Assembly (NCBI RefSeq): GCF_007827795.1
Contig: NZ_VITI01000007.1
Location: 124,001 to 188,000 of the forward strand
Length of the DNA stretch: 64,000 nucleotides
Reading direction: 5' to 3'
Origin: Azospirillum brasilense
GTDB taxonomy: Bacteria; Pseudomonadota; Alphaproteobacteria; Azospirillales; Azospirillaceae
In this document: positions 1 to 8,784 of the stretch, one piece after another
Layout: each line of letters begins with the position of its first letter
Numbering within the stretch: the first letter of the stretch is position 1
The notes under the pieces: model-generated
Told to the model about the DNA's origin: nothing
The model's database searches: none
What the model saw: the letters and a program-made list of their open reading frames with translations, nothing else
Program-made: the position numbers and the translations under genes

Positions 1-694
1 GGCTGCGCCCCGGAATGGTCTGCAGGGTGGTCAGCAGATGGCCGGCGGCGGTCATCGGGTCGTGGCCGAGATGCGGCATGGCGGCGTGGCTGCCCTTGCC
101 GTGGACCGTCACCTCGAAGATGTCGTAGCTGCCCATCATCGGCCCCGGCCGCAGCGCGATCCGGCCCAGCGGCAGGCCCGGCCAGTTGTGCATGCCGTAG
201 ACGCCGTCCACCGGGAACCGCTCGAACAGCCCCTCGGCGATCATCTCGCGGGCGCCGCCCTCGTTCTCCTCCGCCGGCTGGAAGATGACGTGCAGCGTCC
301 CGGCGAAGTCGGGATCGTCGGCCAGGACCTTGGTGGCCCCCAGCAGCATGGTGGTGTGGCCGTCGTGGCCGCAGGCGTGCATCCGCCCCGGATTGACCGA
401 GCGGTGGGCGAAACCGTTGGTCTCATGGATGTGCAGGGCGTCCATGTCGGCGCGCAGCGCGATGGCCCGGCCGCCGGGGCGGCGGCCCTTCAGCGTGCCG
501 ACCACGCCGGTGCGCCCCAGCCCCGTCGCCACCTCCAGCCCGAAGGCGCGCAGCTTGTCCGCGACGAAGGCGGCGGTCTCGTGCTCCTCGAAGGCGGTTT
601 CGGGATGGGCGTGCAGATGGTGCCGCCACTGCCGCATCTCCGGGGCCAGGGCCTCGGCGGCGGGATGCAGGCGGACGTTCGCGGGGATGGTCAT
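1..694 (-). CDS. M20-family amidohydrolase / N-acyl amino acid deacylase (3' end outside window)
   Basis: This is a metal-dependent M20 peptidase/amidohydrolase related to hippurate hydrolases and N-acyl or N-carbamoyl amino acid hydrolases. About 231 N-terminal codons are present and the gene runs off the left edge. The metal-site motif HACGHDGHTT and the downstream QPAEENEGG motif, with its paired catalytic and ligand glutamates, are both visible. The ATG at 694 overlaps the stop of the upstream gene as ATGA, so translation is coupled. As the last visible gene of an operon with two ATC-hydrolase-family proteins and a cysteine desulfhydrase, it may deacylate or decarbamoylate a cysteine derivative. 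The substrate is inferred only from context. Confidence 0.85.
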   Translation of the reverse strand, partial: MTIPANVRLHPAAEALAPEMRQWRHHLHAHPETAFEEHETAAFVADKLRAFGLEVATGLGRTGVVGTLKGRRPGGRAIALRADMDALHIHETNGFAHRSVNPGRMHACGHDGHTTMLLGATKVLADDPDFAGTLHVIFQPAEENEGGAREMIAEGLFERFPVDGVYGMHNWPGLPLGRIALRPGPMMGSYDIFEVTVHGKGSHAAMPHLGHDPMTAAGHLLTTLQTIPGRS

Positions 695-1209
695 TCCGGG
701 GACTCCTGGGGTCCGCCCGCCGGCAGGCTGTAGCGGAAGTCGCAGTGGCTGGCGCCCTGCATGATGGTCTGGGTGCGGGTGAAGCGGACATCGGGGCGGT
801 AGCCGCACATGAACTCGCCGTCCCGGTTGCAGGACAGGATGTCGCCGATCTCCTCCACGCCCATGGCGCGGTAGCTTTCGGCGTAGCGGCAGCGGGTGAC
901 GTTGAAGCCCAGCCGGTCGGGCGCGCTCTCGATCACCTCCAGCCGCAGGGCGTCGCCGGCGGTCCACAGGGCCAGCCGCTCATGGAAGGTGGCGAGGTCG
1001 GCGGTGCCGCGGGTGGCGCGGTCCTCCGCAGCCATGGCGGCGCCGGCCTCGCGGGCCATCACCTCGATGGCGCGAGCCAGCACGGCGCGCGCCCGTTCCC
1101 GCCCGATCTCGGGCAGGAGCTGGTCGTAGAGCGCCTTGGCGAAGGCCGCCTCGATTCGCCGGCGCTCCAGGATGGGGAGCGGGGCGGGGGTGTCGTTTCC
1201 GGTGGTCAT
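691..1209 (-). CDS. ATC-hydrolase-family protein (copy 1)
   Basis: A 172-residue protein resembling the L-2-amino-thiazoline-4-carboxylate (ATC) hydrolase family, which opens a thiazoline ring to give N-carbamoyl-cysteine in pseudomonads. The N-terminal half is helical and Ala/Arg/Glu-rich. The C-terminal half has the family-type spaced cysteines (NVTRCRYAE, DILSCNRD, EFMCGYRPD). The start at 1209 is the first ATG of a plausible length. It lies between livF and the M20 amidohydrolase and overlaps the latter by 4 bases. A second family member lies at 5998-6495. Many members of this family have unknown substrates, so the family is more certain than the reaction. Confidence 0.7.
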   Translation of the reverse strand: MTTGNDTPAPLPILERRRIEAAFAKALYDQLLPEIGRERARAVLARAIEVMAREAGAAMAAEDRATRGTADLATFHERLALWTAGDALRLEVIESAPDRLGFNVTRCRYAESYRAMGVEEIGDILSCNRDGEFMCGYRPDVRFTRTQTIMQGASHCDFRYSLPAGGPQESPE

Positions 1210-1241
1210 CGCTGGGGTCCTTTCTCCGTCAGCCGCCAGGG

Positions 1242-1991
1242 TCAACCGCCGAGATAGGCCGCCCGCACGCGCGGGTCGGCGGCCAGATCGGCGGCGCTGC
1301 CCGAGAGTGTCACCCTTCCCGCCTCCATGACATAGGCGTGATCGGCGACGCGCAGCGCGGCGCGGGCGTTCTGCTCGACCAGCAGGATCGAGGTGCCCTC
1401 GCTCCGGATCTGGACCAGCAGGTCGAAGATCTGCTTCACCACCATCGGCGCGAGGCCGAGCGACGGCTCGTCCAGCAGCAGCAGGCGCGGCTTCGACATC
1501 AGGGCGCGGGCGATGCACAGCATCTGCTGCTCGCCGCCCGACAGCGATCCCGCCTTCTGGGTCAGCCGCTCGCGCAGGCGGGGGAACAGCTCCAGCATCC
1601 GCTCCATGCGGGCGGCACGGTCGTGGCGCAGCGTCCGCCCGCCCAGCAGCAGGTTCTCCCGCACCGTCATGGTGCCGAAGATCTGCCGCCCCTCCGGCGC
1701 CTGGGCGAGGCCGCGGCGCACCACCTCGTGGCTGGGGCTGTCGGTCATGTCCTCGCCGTCGAAGACGGTGGCGCCACCGCTGGTGCGGTAAATGCCCGAC
1801 AAGGCGCGCATCAGCGTGGTCTTGCCGACGCCATTGGCGCCCAGCACGGCGACGATGGCCCCCTCCGCCACGTCGAGCGAGACGCCGCGCAGGATCTCCT
1901 GCGGCCCCATGCGCACCGTCAGGTCGCGGACCTCCAGAATGCGGCGGGTGGCGACGGCGGTGTTGCTGGCCTGTGCTCCGTCAAGCGGCAT
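1242..1991 (-). CDS. livF: LIV-type ABC transporter ATP-binding protein LivF
   Basis: One of two cytoplasmic ATPases of a branched-chain-amino-acid-type (HAAT) importer. The 249-residue protein has Walker A (GANGVGKT), the LSGGEQQ signature, Walker B (LLLLDEPSLGLAP) and an H-loop after LLVEQN, all in LivF-like order. It overlaps the end of livG by 11 bases, which indicates tight coupling. The set livK-H-M-G-F is complete here. Because the operon also encodes ATC-hydrolase-like proteins, Cds1 and RidA, the imported solute is probably a cysteine-related compound rather than leucine. That is inference from context. Confidence 0.93.
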   Translation of the reverse strand: MPLDGAQASNTAVATRRILEVRDLTVRMGPQEILRGVSLDVAEGAIVAVLGANGVGKTTLMRALSGIYRTSGGATVFDGEDMTDSPSHEVVRRGLAQAPEGRQIFGTMTVRENLLLGGRTLRHDRAARMERMLELFPRLRERLTQKAGSLSGGEQQMLCIARALMSKPRLLLLDEPSLGLAPMVVKQIFDLLVQIRSEGTSILLVEQNARAALRVADHAYVMEAGRVTLSGSAADLAADPRVRAAYLGG

Positions 1992-2748
1992 CGTCTTCCA
2001 CTCCCAGATAGGCTTCGAGGACGGCGGGGTCGCGCTGCACCGCCTCCGGCGTGCCGTCGGCGATCTTGCGGCCGGACGCCAGGACGATGACGCGGCTGCA
2101 GCTTCCCATCACCAGCCCCATGTCGTGCTCGACCAGCAGCACGGTGACGCCGCCGGCGTGCAGGCGGCGGATGAAGTCGGCCAGTTCCGCCGTCTCGGTG
2201 TCGTTCAGGCCCGCCGCCGGCTCGTCGAGGATCAGCAGCCGGGGCGACGTCGCCAGGGCGCGGGCGATCTCCAGATACTTGCGCTTGCCGTAGGACAGGT
2301 TGGCGGCGATGTCCCCGGCCTGGGCGGTCAGGCCGACGCGCTCCAGCGCCTCCCAGCTCCGCTCGCTGACCGCGCGGCTGTGGGCGCCGCCGTTGACCAG
2401 CGCCCGCCAGGGCGACTGGCCGAAGGCGCCGACCGCCCCGACGGACACGTTGTCGAACACCGTCATGTTGGGGAAGACGCGCAGGTTCTGGAAGGTGCGG
2501 CCCATGCCCATGCGGGCGATCTGCCAGGGCTTGCGGCCCGTGACGTCCTGCCCGTCGAAGGTCACCGTGCCGTCCGACGGCGGGGTGAAGCCGGTGATCA
2601 GGTTGAACAGGGTGGTCTTGCCGGCGCCGTTGGGGCCGATCAGCCCGACCAGTTCGCCCTTGGCGATGGTCGCGCTGACGTCGCTGACCGCCAGCAGGCC
2701 GCCGAAGCGCCGGGTCAGCCCCTGGATGGAGAGAAGCGTGTTGCTCAT
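1981..2748 (-). CDS. livG: LIV-type ABC transporter ATP-binding protein LivG
   Basis: The second ATPase of the HAAT importer, 255 residues. It has Walker A (GPNGAGKT), the LSYGKRKYLEIARAL signature region in the LivG variant form, and Walker B (LLILDEPAAGLND). The ATG at 2748 was chosen because it begins the conserved MSNTLLSIQGLTRRFGG start. Longer in-frame readings run back through livM in a non-coding frame. It lies 8 bases downstream of livM and overlaps livF. It should pair with LivF on the cytoplasmic face of LivHM. Confidence 0.93.
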   Translation of the reverse strand: MSNTLLSIQGLTRRFGGLLAVSDVSATIAKGELVGLIGPNGAGKTTLFNLITGFTPPSDGTVTFDGQDVTGRKPWQIARMGMGRTFQNLRVFPNMTVFDNVSVGAVGAFGQSPWRALVNGGAHSRAVSERSWEALERVGLTAQAGDIAANLSYGKRKYLEIARALATSPRLLILDEPAAGLNDTETAELADFIRRLHAGGVTVLLVEHDMGLVMGSCSRVIVLASGRKIADGTPEAVQRDPAVLEAYLGVEDDAA

Positions 2749-2756
2749 GATCCGCC

Positions 2757-3824
2757 TCACTTCCAGCCGACGGGCGTGCCGCCGGCGATGGTGGCCCAGC
2801 CGCGGGAGAAGGAACGGCGGACGAAGCCCAGCGCGGTGCCTTCGGCCAGCATGCCCTTGGGCAGCAGCAGGATGGACAGGAACATGGTCGCCCCGACGGC
2901 GATCATGCGGTAATCGCCGATGTCGCGCAGCGCTTCCGGCAGGACGATCATGAACAGGGCGCCGACGACCGCGCCGGGAAGGCTGCCCAGCCCGCCGACC
3001 ACCACCATCGCCAGGATCAGGATCGATTCCATGAAGCGGAAGTTGTCCGGCGCGATGTAGGCGGAGGTGTGGGCGAGCAGCGCCCCGGCGATGCCGGCGA
3101 AGAAGGTGGCGACGACGAAGGACTCGATCTTCAGCCGCTCCACGTTGATGCCCATGCTGTCGGCGCACTGGTCGTCCTCGCGCAGAGCCCGCAGCGCGTT
3201 GCCGTAGTAGGAGTGGGTCAGCCGGTGCAGCACCCAGACGCAGGCGACGGCGATGACCGCGACCGCCAAATAGCGGCTGAGCAGCGTGTCGGCCTGCCAG
3301 CCGAACAGCTCGATCGGCGGGATGCCGCGGATGCCCATCGGGCCGCGGGTGAAGTCCACCCAGTTCAGCAGGATCACGTAGATCATCTCGCCGATGCCGA
3401 GCGTGGCGACGGCGAAGTAGATGCTGACCAGCCGCATGGTCGGCAGCGCCACCAGGAAGCCGAACAGCGCGGCGATCAGCCCCGCCGCCGGCAGCGTGAC
3501 GATGAAGGGCAGGCCGAGCTTGGTCGACAGCAGCGCCGCCGCGTAGGCGCCGATGCCATAGAAGGCGGCGTGACCGATGGACAGCAGCCCGGCGGTGCCC
3601 GTCACATGGTTCAGGCTGGCCGACAGGATGACGAAGATCATCGTCGTGATGGCGATCTGGGCGAGGTAGCTGGACCCGGTGCCGACGATCGCGGCGGGCA
3701 CGGCGCCGAAGGCGACCGCCAGCAGAAGGAGGGTCCAGGCGAACCGCCGGCCTCGCCCGGAAAACGCGGCGGGCGGCGCGAGGGTGGCCGGCATCAGCCG
3801 GGCGTCAGGCACGTTCACGTCCAT
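2757..3824 (-). CDS. livM: LIV-type ABC transporter permease LivM
   Basis: A 355-residue permease with a hydrophobic first segment at about residues 28-48 and further membrane segments. The family-typical SIGHAAFYGIGAYAAALL stretch is followed by the cytoplasmic coupling region ALREDDQCADSMGIN. Its start overlaps the end of livH by 20 bases. It forms the membrane channel with LivH. Length and motif order match LivM. Nothing looks truncated. Confidence 0.93.
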   Translation of the reverse strand: MDVNVPDARLMPATLAPPAAFSGRGRRFAWTLLLLAVAFGAVPAAIVGTGSSYLAQIAITTMIFVILSASLNHVTGTAGLLSIGHAAFYGIGAYAAALLSTKLGLPFIVTLPAAGLIAALFGFLVALPTMRLVSIYFAVATLGIGEMIYVILLNWVDFTRGPMGIRGIPPIELFGWQADTLLSRYLAVAVIAVACVWVLHRLTHSYYGNALRALREDDQCADSMGINVERLKIESFVVATFFAGIAGALLAHTSAYIAPDNFRFMESILILAMVVVGGLGSLPGAVVGALFMIVLPEALRDIGDYRMIAVGATMFLSILLLPKGMLAEGTALGFVRRSFSRGWATIAGGTPVGWK

Positions 3825-4722
3825 GTCCGAACAATCCTTGCGGGAAGAAGACCAGCGTGATGACCAGAAGGCTGTAGGTGATCAGGTCCTTCCAGCCGCT
3901 CGACAGGAACTCGGTCGCGATGCTTTCCGACACGCCGAGCAGCAGGGCGCAGGCGACCGCCCCCGGGATGCTCGACAGGCCGCCCATCACCATGGCGACG
4001 AAGGCCTTCACGCCCGGCGCGAAGCCCATGTGCGGCGAGATGGCGCCGTCGTAGAGGCCGACGAGGATTCCCGCCGTGGCGCCCAGCATCGAGCCGACCG
4101 CGAAGGTGGTGACGATGGTGCGGTCGGTGTTGATGCCGACGTAGCGGGCGCCCAGCTGGTTGTTGGACACCGCACGGATGCCGAGGCCCGTCTGGGTGCG
4201 GTAGAGCAGGAACTGCAGCGCGCCCAGCATGACGGCGGAGGTGGCGAAGATGACCAGGCTGCCGCTGGCGACCATGATCGGCCCGATGGCGACCGGCTGC
4301 TGCAGCAGGTAGCCGGACGGGATGCCCTGCATGTCGCCGCCGAAGATGTGCATCATGATCTCGCGCGTCACGATCGACACGGCGAGCGAGGAGAGCAGCG
4401 TCGCCTCGCGCATGGCGCGGGATTTCTGGCTGGCCTCGTCGGTGAAGCGGCGGAAGGGGCGGAAGGCGATGCGCTCCAGCCCGACGCCGGACACCGCACC
4501 CACCGCCAGAACCAGCGGCACCACCGCCAGCAGCGGCGGGGCCAGCGCGGTGATGACCATCAGACCGACGAAGGCGCCGATGGTGTAGACCTCGCCATGG
4601 GCGAAGTTGACGACGTTCAGGACGCCGAAGATCAGCGTGAAGCCGATCGCCATCAGGGCGTAGACGCACCCGATGGACAGGCCGTTGATGACCTGCTGAA
4701 GGAAGAAGACATCGAAGACCAT
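3805..4722 (-). CDS. livH: LIV-type ABC transporter permease LivH
   Basis: A 305-residue inner-membrane permease with the LivH hallmark opening (GLSIGCVYALMAIGFTLIFGV) split over two helices and the NFAHGEVYTIGAF motif. It forms the heterodimeric channel with LivM. It lies 121 bases downstream of the binding-protein gene. That gap may allow higher expression of the periplasmic component, as is common in these operons. Confidence 0.93.
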   Translation of the reverse strand: MVFDVFFLQQVINGLSIGCVYALMAIGFTLIFGVLNVVNFAHGEVYTIGAFVGLMVITALAPPLLAVVPLVLAVGAVSGVGLERIAFRPFRRFTDEASQKSRAMREATLLSSLAVSIVTREIMMHIFGGDMQGIPSGYLLQQPVAIGPIMVASGSLVIFATSAVMLGALQFLLYRTQTGLGIRAVSNNQLGARYVGINTDRTIVTTFAVGSMLGATAGILVGLYDGAISPHMGFAPGVKAFVAMVMGGLSSIPGAVACALLLGVSESIATEFLSSGWKDLITYSLLVITLVFFPQGLFGHGRERA

Positions 4723-4843
4723 GGCGTGCTCCAGGCTTCGGGGAGCGCGCCCGCCGGTCCCGGCGGAGCGCGCACCACGGCGTGTGTCCCGAAAAGCGGA
4801 TCGTGTGGCGTGCGCCGGGAGCGGTCGTCCCGGCCCAAGCCCG

Positions 4844-5965
4844 TCAGGGGCCGGTCACGACCTGGAAGCGGCCGTCCTTCACCATCATCTTCGCCAGCGC
4901 CTTCGCCGGCTCGCGGGTGACGGGGTCGAAGCTGGTGGCGCCGGTCACGCCGGGATAGCCGGTGGTGGCGGCCAGCGCGTCGCGCAGGCTCTCGCGCGTC
5001 ACCGACGGGCCGGCCTTGGCGACGGCGTCCAGCATGATGCCGACCGCGTCGTAGGCCTGGGCGGCGAACATGCCGGGCTCCGACTTGAAGCGCGCGGCGT
5101 ATTCCTTCACGAAGGTCTGCACCGCCGGGTCGGGATTGTCGGGCGTGAAGGTGGTGGCGAGATGCAGCCCCTCCACCGATTCACGCCCCAGCTCGATCAG
5201 CTTGGGCGAGTAGAGGGAGCTGGTGCCGTAGAGCGGGATCTTGATGCCGAGTTGCTCGCGCTGCTGGGCGAAGGCGGCCCCCTCCTCATAGAACATGGCG
5301 AGGTAGATCACGTCGGGCTTCTGCCGGGCGACCTTGGTCAGGATGGAGCGGAAGTCGCGGTTGCCGGGGTTGAACGCCTCGGTGGCGGTGATCTTGCCAC
5401 CCTTGGCCTTGAAGCCGCTGACGAAGCCGTCGAGCGCCGAGATGCCCCAGTCGTTCTGGATGTAGATCACCGCCGCCGTCTTCTTGCCCGCCGCGATGAT
5501 CCAGTCGGCGTTGTACGGGCCTTCGAAGGCCTGGGTGGTGATGTTGCGGAACTGCCAGGGGCTGAGCTTGGTGAAATCGGGGTGCGAGGCGGTCTGGGAG
5601 AGCTGCGGCATCTTCTCCGCCGCGTAGATCTCGCCCGCCGCCATCGACACGGTGGAGGAGAAGTCGCCGATCACCCCGACGATCTTGGAGTTGTCGAGGA
5701 ACTTGTGCGCGATGTTGCGCGCCTCCTTGGGGTCGTCCTTGCTGTCCTCGAAGGTGATGGCGACCTTGGCGCCGGCCAGCTTGCCCGAGGCGTTGAACTC
5801 CTCCAGCTTGATCTGGGCGGCGTTGCGGAACATCTCGCCATACTGGCTGCGGTCGCCGCTGAGCGGCGCCTGATAGCCGATGACGATCTCGCGGTCGGCG
5901 GCCTGGACGGCCGTGGTGGCCAGCATGGCGCCCAGAACGGCGCCGAGAATGGCGTTCTTCCTCAT
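4844..5965 (-). CDS. LIV-type periplasmic substrate-binding protein
   Basis: A 373-residue type-I periplasmic binding protein of the LivJ/LivK family. A Sec signal peptide is visible (basic MRKN, hydrophobic core to about residue 21, cleavage near VQAADRE). The mature part starts with the family-like EIVIGYQAPLSGD. The ATG at 5965 is preferred over an upstream in-frame start at 6001. It has an AGGGGAA ribosome site at good spacing and places the signal peptide at the true N-terminus. It determines the specificity of the importer. Given the operon, the ligand may be a cysteine or thiazoline derivative, which is inference. Confidence 0.92.
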   Translation of the reverse strand: MRKNAILGAVLGAMLATTAVQAADREIVIGYQAPLSGDRSQYGEMFRNAAQIKLEEFNASGKLAGAKVAITFEDSKDDPKEARNIAHKFLDNSKIVGVIGDFSSTVSMAAGEIYAAEKMPQLSQTASHPDFTKLSPWQFRNITTQAFEGPYNADWIIAAGKKTAAVIYIQNDWGISALDGFVSGFKAKGGKITATEAFNPGNRDFRSILTKVARQKPDVIYLAMFYEEGAAFAQQREQLGIKIPLYGTSSLYSPKLIELGRESVEGLHLATTFTPDNPDPAVQTFVKEYAARFKSEPGMFAAQAYDAVGIMLDAVAKAGPSVTRESLRDALAATTGYPGVTGATSFDPVTREPAKALAKMMVKDGRFQVVTGP

Positions 5966-5997
5966 GATTCGGTTCCCCTGTCGGCGAGGCTGGACGG

Positions 5998-6495
5998 TCA
6001 ATTCGCGGCAGCGGGCACGGCGGCGCCCGGCGTGATCGTCAGGTGGCAGCAGGTGCTGCGACCCGGCTTCCAGGTGTCGACCTCGATCTCGAAGCCGGCG
6101 GTTTCGAAGGTGCCCTTGTCGACCGCGCCGGCGAGTTCGCAGAGCGTCTCCACCGTCTCCGCCGGCAGGTTGGCCTCCAGCCAGGCTTCCTTTAGCGGAC
6201 AGGTGTGGAAGCGGATCTCCAGCACCTCGTCGGTGCAGCGCACGACCTCCGGACCGAACTGGACCTCGGCGTCGGGGATGAATTTCAGGAAGGAGTCGCG
6301 CAGGCCGGCCAGATCGGCCGGGGCGTGCGGCGCGAAGTTGTGGGCGATGGCCGCACCCCGGCGATAGATGGTGCGCGCCATGATCTCCCGGGCCTTCTCC
6401 TCGCCGATCTCCTTGCGCATCTCGTCGAAGGCCGCCTCATAGACCATCGCGCGGCTCTTCATCGCGTTGCGCAGAAGTGTGCGAAACTCGTCCAT
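5998..6495 (-). CDS. ATC-hydrolase-family protein (copy 2)
   Basis: A 165-residue protein of the same L-2-amino-thiazoline-4-carboxylate hydrolase-like family as 691-1209, though the two are clearly diverged. Shared features are a helical, Glu/Arg-rich N-terminus with an EKAREIMARTIYRRG segment and C-terminal cysteine motifs (VVRCTDEV, RFHTCPLKEAW, STCCHLTI). The start at 6495 has AGGAG 8 bases upstream. Two diverged copies flanking the transporter genes may act on different substrates or form a hetero-oligomer. A T-rich 76-base gap separates it from the upstream gene. Confidence 0.72.
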   Translation of the reverse strand: MDEFRTLLRNAMKSRAMVYEAAFDEMRKEIGEEKAREIMARTIYRRGAAIAHNFAPHAPADLAGLRDSFLKFIPDAEVQFGPEVVRCTDEVLEIRFHTCPLKEAWLEANLPAETVETLCELAGAVDKGTFETAGFEIEVDTWKPGRSTCCHLTITPGAAVPAAAN

Positions 6496-6571
6496 CGGTG
6501 AATGCTCCTGTTTTTCTGCCAATTGTCTTGCGGTGGCGATTTTTGTTTTTTGAAAGCGCTGTTTTTCTGGT

Positions 6572-7723
6572 TCAGAGGGACGGGCCGCCCTGAAGGAAGG
6601 CCTCGATCCGCGCCTCGTCGGCGGCGGTGTCGAAACCGGCCCGCCCCATCCAGGCGTCGTCGTGGTAGGTGTTGCGGTAGCGCTCGCCGGAATCGCAGAT
6701 CAGCGTCACCAGCGAACCGGCCCGCCCGGCGTCGCGCATCCGTCCGGCGATCCAGCACAGCCCGAAGAAGTTGGTCCCGGTGGACCCGCCGACCATCCGG
6801 CCCAGCCGCCGCGACAGCACCCGCATCGCCGCCAGCGAGGCCACGTCGGGCACCTTGATCATCTGGTCGACGACCTCGGGGATGAAGGACGGCTCGACGC
6901 GGGGCCGCCCGATGCCCTCGATGCGCGACCCGCGCTCGCAGGTCAGCGCGGCGTCGCGGTTGACGAAGCTCTCGTAGAAGACCGAATGCTCGGCGTCGGG
7001 AACGCACAGGCGGGTCGGCAGATGGCGGTAGCGGATGTGGCGCCCGATGGTGGCGGCGGTGCCGCCGGTGCCGGCGCTCATCACGATCCAGTCGGGCACC
7101 GGGTGGCGCTCGCTGCGCATCTGGCCGAAGATCGACTGGGCGATGTTGTCGGTGCGCCAGTCGGTCGCCCGCTCGGCGTAGGTAAACTGGTCGAGATAGA
7201 CGCCGCCCAGCCGCACCGCCAGCGCCGCCGCCTCGGCGTAGATCGCCTTGGAGGATTCGACGAAATGGCAGCGCCCGCCGTGCAGTTCGATGGCGGCGAC
7301 CTTCTCGTCCGAGGTGCCGCGCGGCATCACCGCGTGGAAGGGCAGGCCGAGCAGCCGGGCGAAATAGGCTTCCGACACCGCGGTGGACCCCGACGACGCC
7401 TCGATCACCGGCGTGCCCTCGCCGATCCGCCCGTTGCAGATGGCGAACAGCAGCAGCGACCGCGCGACGCGGTGCTTCAGGCTGCCGGTGGGATGGGTCG
7501 ATTCGTCCTTCAGATAGACGTCGATCCCCGACAGCTCCGGAACGTCGAGCTTCAGCAGCGGCGTGTCGGGCGACCGCGCCGCCTCGGTCTCCAGCAGCTC
7601 GATCGCGCGCCGGGTCCAGTCGCGGCCGGTGGCCTCGGGCAGCGGGGTGTGTTCGAGGCGGAACGGCTGACGGATCGAACCGGCGTTGGGAGGAAACGGC
7701 ACGGTCTGCGCGGAAGCGGTCAT
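6572..7723 (-). CDS. PLP-dependent L-cysteine desulfhydrase, Cds1-like
   Basis: A 383-residue fold-type II PLP enzyme that closely matches, as recalled, the mycobacterial Cds1 pattern: KDESTHPTGSLKHR with PLP lysine K83, EASSGSTAVSEAYFARLLGLPF, YAERATDW, GAGTGGT-type and VGGSTGTN phosphate-loop motifs. Cds1 converts L-cysteine to sulfide, ammonia and pyruvate via 2-aminoacrylate. The ATG at 7723 follows a GAGGGTGA ribosome site and lies 7 bases after ridA, whose product hydrolyses 2-aminoacrylate. That pairing supports a beta-elimination role over cysteine synthesis. D-cysteine or another beta-substituted amino acid remains possible. Confidence 0.85.
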   Translation of the reverse strand: MTASAQTVPFPPNAGSIRQPFRLEHTPLPEATGRDWTRRAIELLETEAARSPDTPLLKLDVPELSGIDVYLKDESTHPTGSLKHRVARSLLLFAICNGRIGEGTPVIEASSGSTAVSEAYFARLLGLPFHAVMPRGTSDEKVAAIELHGGRCHFVESSKAIYAEAAALAVRLGGVYLDQFTYAERATDWRTDNIAQSIFGQMRSERHPVPDWIVMSAGTGGTAATIGRHIRYRHLPTRLCVPDAEHSVFYESFVNRDAALTCERGSRIEGIGRPRVEPSFIPEVVDQMIKVPDVASLAAMRVLSRRLGRMVGGSTGTNFFGLCWIAGRMRDAGRAGSLVTLICDSGERYRNTYHDDAWMGRAGFDTAADEARIEAFLQGGPSL

Positions 7724-7730
7724 GTCACCC

Positions 7731-8111
7731 TCAAAGCGCGATGACGGCGTCGATCTCGACCGACGCGCCGAGCGGCAGCGCCGACACCTCGACGGTCGAG
7801 CGGGCGGGGAACGGCGCCTGGAAGAAGCCGGCATAGACCTCGTTCACCGCCTTGAACTGGGTGAGGTCGGTCACGTAGACGGTCATCTTCACCGCCTTCG
7901 CCAGGCTGGTTCCGGCGGCCTCGGCGATCGCCGCGATGTTGGTCAGGCTGCGCGCCGCCTGGGTCGGCGCGTCCGGGCCGGCGAAGGCCCCGGTGGCCGG
8001 GTCGATCGGCAGCTGGCCGGAGACGAACAGCAGCCCCCCGGCGACGCGGGCCTGGGCGTAGGGGCCGATGGCGGCCGGGGCTTTGTCCGTGGCGATGGTG
8101 TCGGTCATCAT
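7731..8111 (-). CDS. ridA: RidA/YjgF family enamine/imine deaminase
   Basis: A 126-residue Rid-family protein with the typical APAAIGPYAQARVAGGLLFVSGQ start, a YVTDLTQFKAVNEVYAGFF core and the C-terminal PARSTVEVSALPLGASVEIDA signature containing the catalytic arginine. Rid proteins hydrolyse reactive enamines such as 2-aminoacrylate made by PLP enzymes. It is the first gene of the operon, directly before the Cds1-like desulfhydrase, so the two probably act in sequence. The start could be 8111 or the adjacent ATG at 8108. Confidence 0.92.
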   Translation of the reverse strand: MMTDTIATDKAPAAIGPYAQARVAGGLLFVSGQLPIDPATGAFAGPDAPTQAARSLTNIAAIAEAAGTSLAKAVKMTVYVTDLTQFKAVNEVYAGFFQAPFPARSTVEVSALPLGASVEIDAVIAL

Positions 8112-8200
8112 CCTGATCTTTCCTGTGTTGGCCCTGTTCTGGCCCTGTGGTGGCGACCGTCGCCCGTGCTCAAAGGCTGGGCGGTCTGCCCGCGGTGGCG

Positions 8201-8216
8201 GCATGCGGGTGCATGC
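8201..8216. promoter_or_regulatory. Inverted repeat in the ridA/lrp divergent promoter
   Basis: GCATGC-GGGT-GCATGC lies midway between ridA and the lrp-type gene and is followed by an A/T-richer stretch. It is a candidate operator for the Lrp/AsnC protein. This is position and symmetry only. No known binding site was matched. Confidence 0.4.
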
Positions 8217-8304
8217 AAATTCCTCAAAACGAAAAAGCTTTTCTCCAGACCGGCCAAACGAGCAAAATCATCCGTCCCAACCGCGAAGGCCCCGAGCAAC
8301 CCCA

Positions 8305-8784
8305 ATGACCATCGACGCCACCGACCGGAAGATCCTGGCCGCCCTTCAGGCCGACGCGACCCTGTCGCTCGCCGACCTCGGCAAGCAGGTCGGCCTGTCC
8401 GCCACCCCCTGCTGGCGCCGCGTGCAACGCCTTGAACAGGAAGGTTATGTCCGCCGCCGCGTGGCGTTGCTGGACCGGGCCAAGCTGAACGTCGACGTGA
8501 CCGTCTTCGTGGCCGTCCGAACCAGCAAACACTCGGCGGAATGGCTGGAGGAGTTCCGCCGGGTGGTGGCAGACATACCGGAGGTTGTCGATCTCTACCG
8601 TTTGAGCGGCGAAATCGACTATCTGCTGCGGGTGGTCATTCCGGACATCAAGGCCTACGACGCTTTCTATCGAAAGCTCATCGAGCGCATCGAGCTTCAG
8701 GATGTCTCGTCAATGTTCGCCATGGAGGAAATGAAGTCGACAACGGAAGTCCCTCTTTCTTACGTAAGAACCCAGACCAACTAG
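8305..8784 (+). CDS. Lrp/AsnC family regulator, DecR/CyuR-like
   Basis: A 159-residue regulator with an N-terminal winged helix (TDRKILAALQADATLSLADLGKQ through the recognition helix LSATPCWRRVQRLE, residues 5-50) and a C-terminal RAM/AsnC ligand domain (VPDIKAYD-type strand and the LQDVSSMFAMEEMKSTTEVPL end). It is divergent from the ridA-cds1 operon. Lrp proteins of this size include DecR/CyuR, which sense cysteine and control desulfidase genes. The neighbourhood suggests a similar job. The start at 8305 begins the conserved domain directly. No strong ribosome site was seen. Confidence 0.88.
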   Translation: MTIDATDRKILAALQADATLSLADLGKQVGLSATPCWRRVQRLEQEGYVRRRVALLDRAKLNVDVTVFVAVRTSKHSAEWLEEFRRVVADIPEVVDLYRLSGEIDYLLRVVIPDIKAYDAFYRKLIERIELQDVSSMFAMEEMKSTTEVPLSYVRTQTN

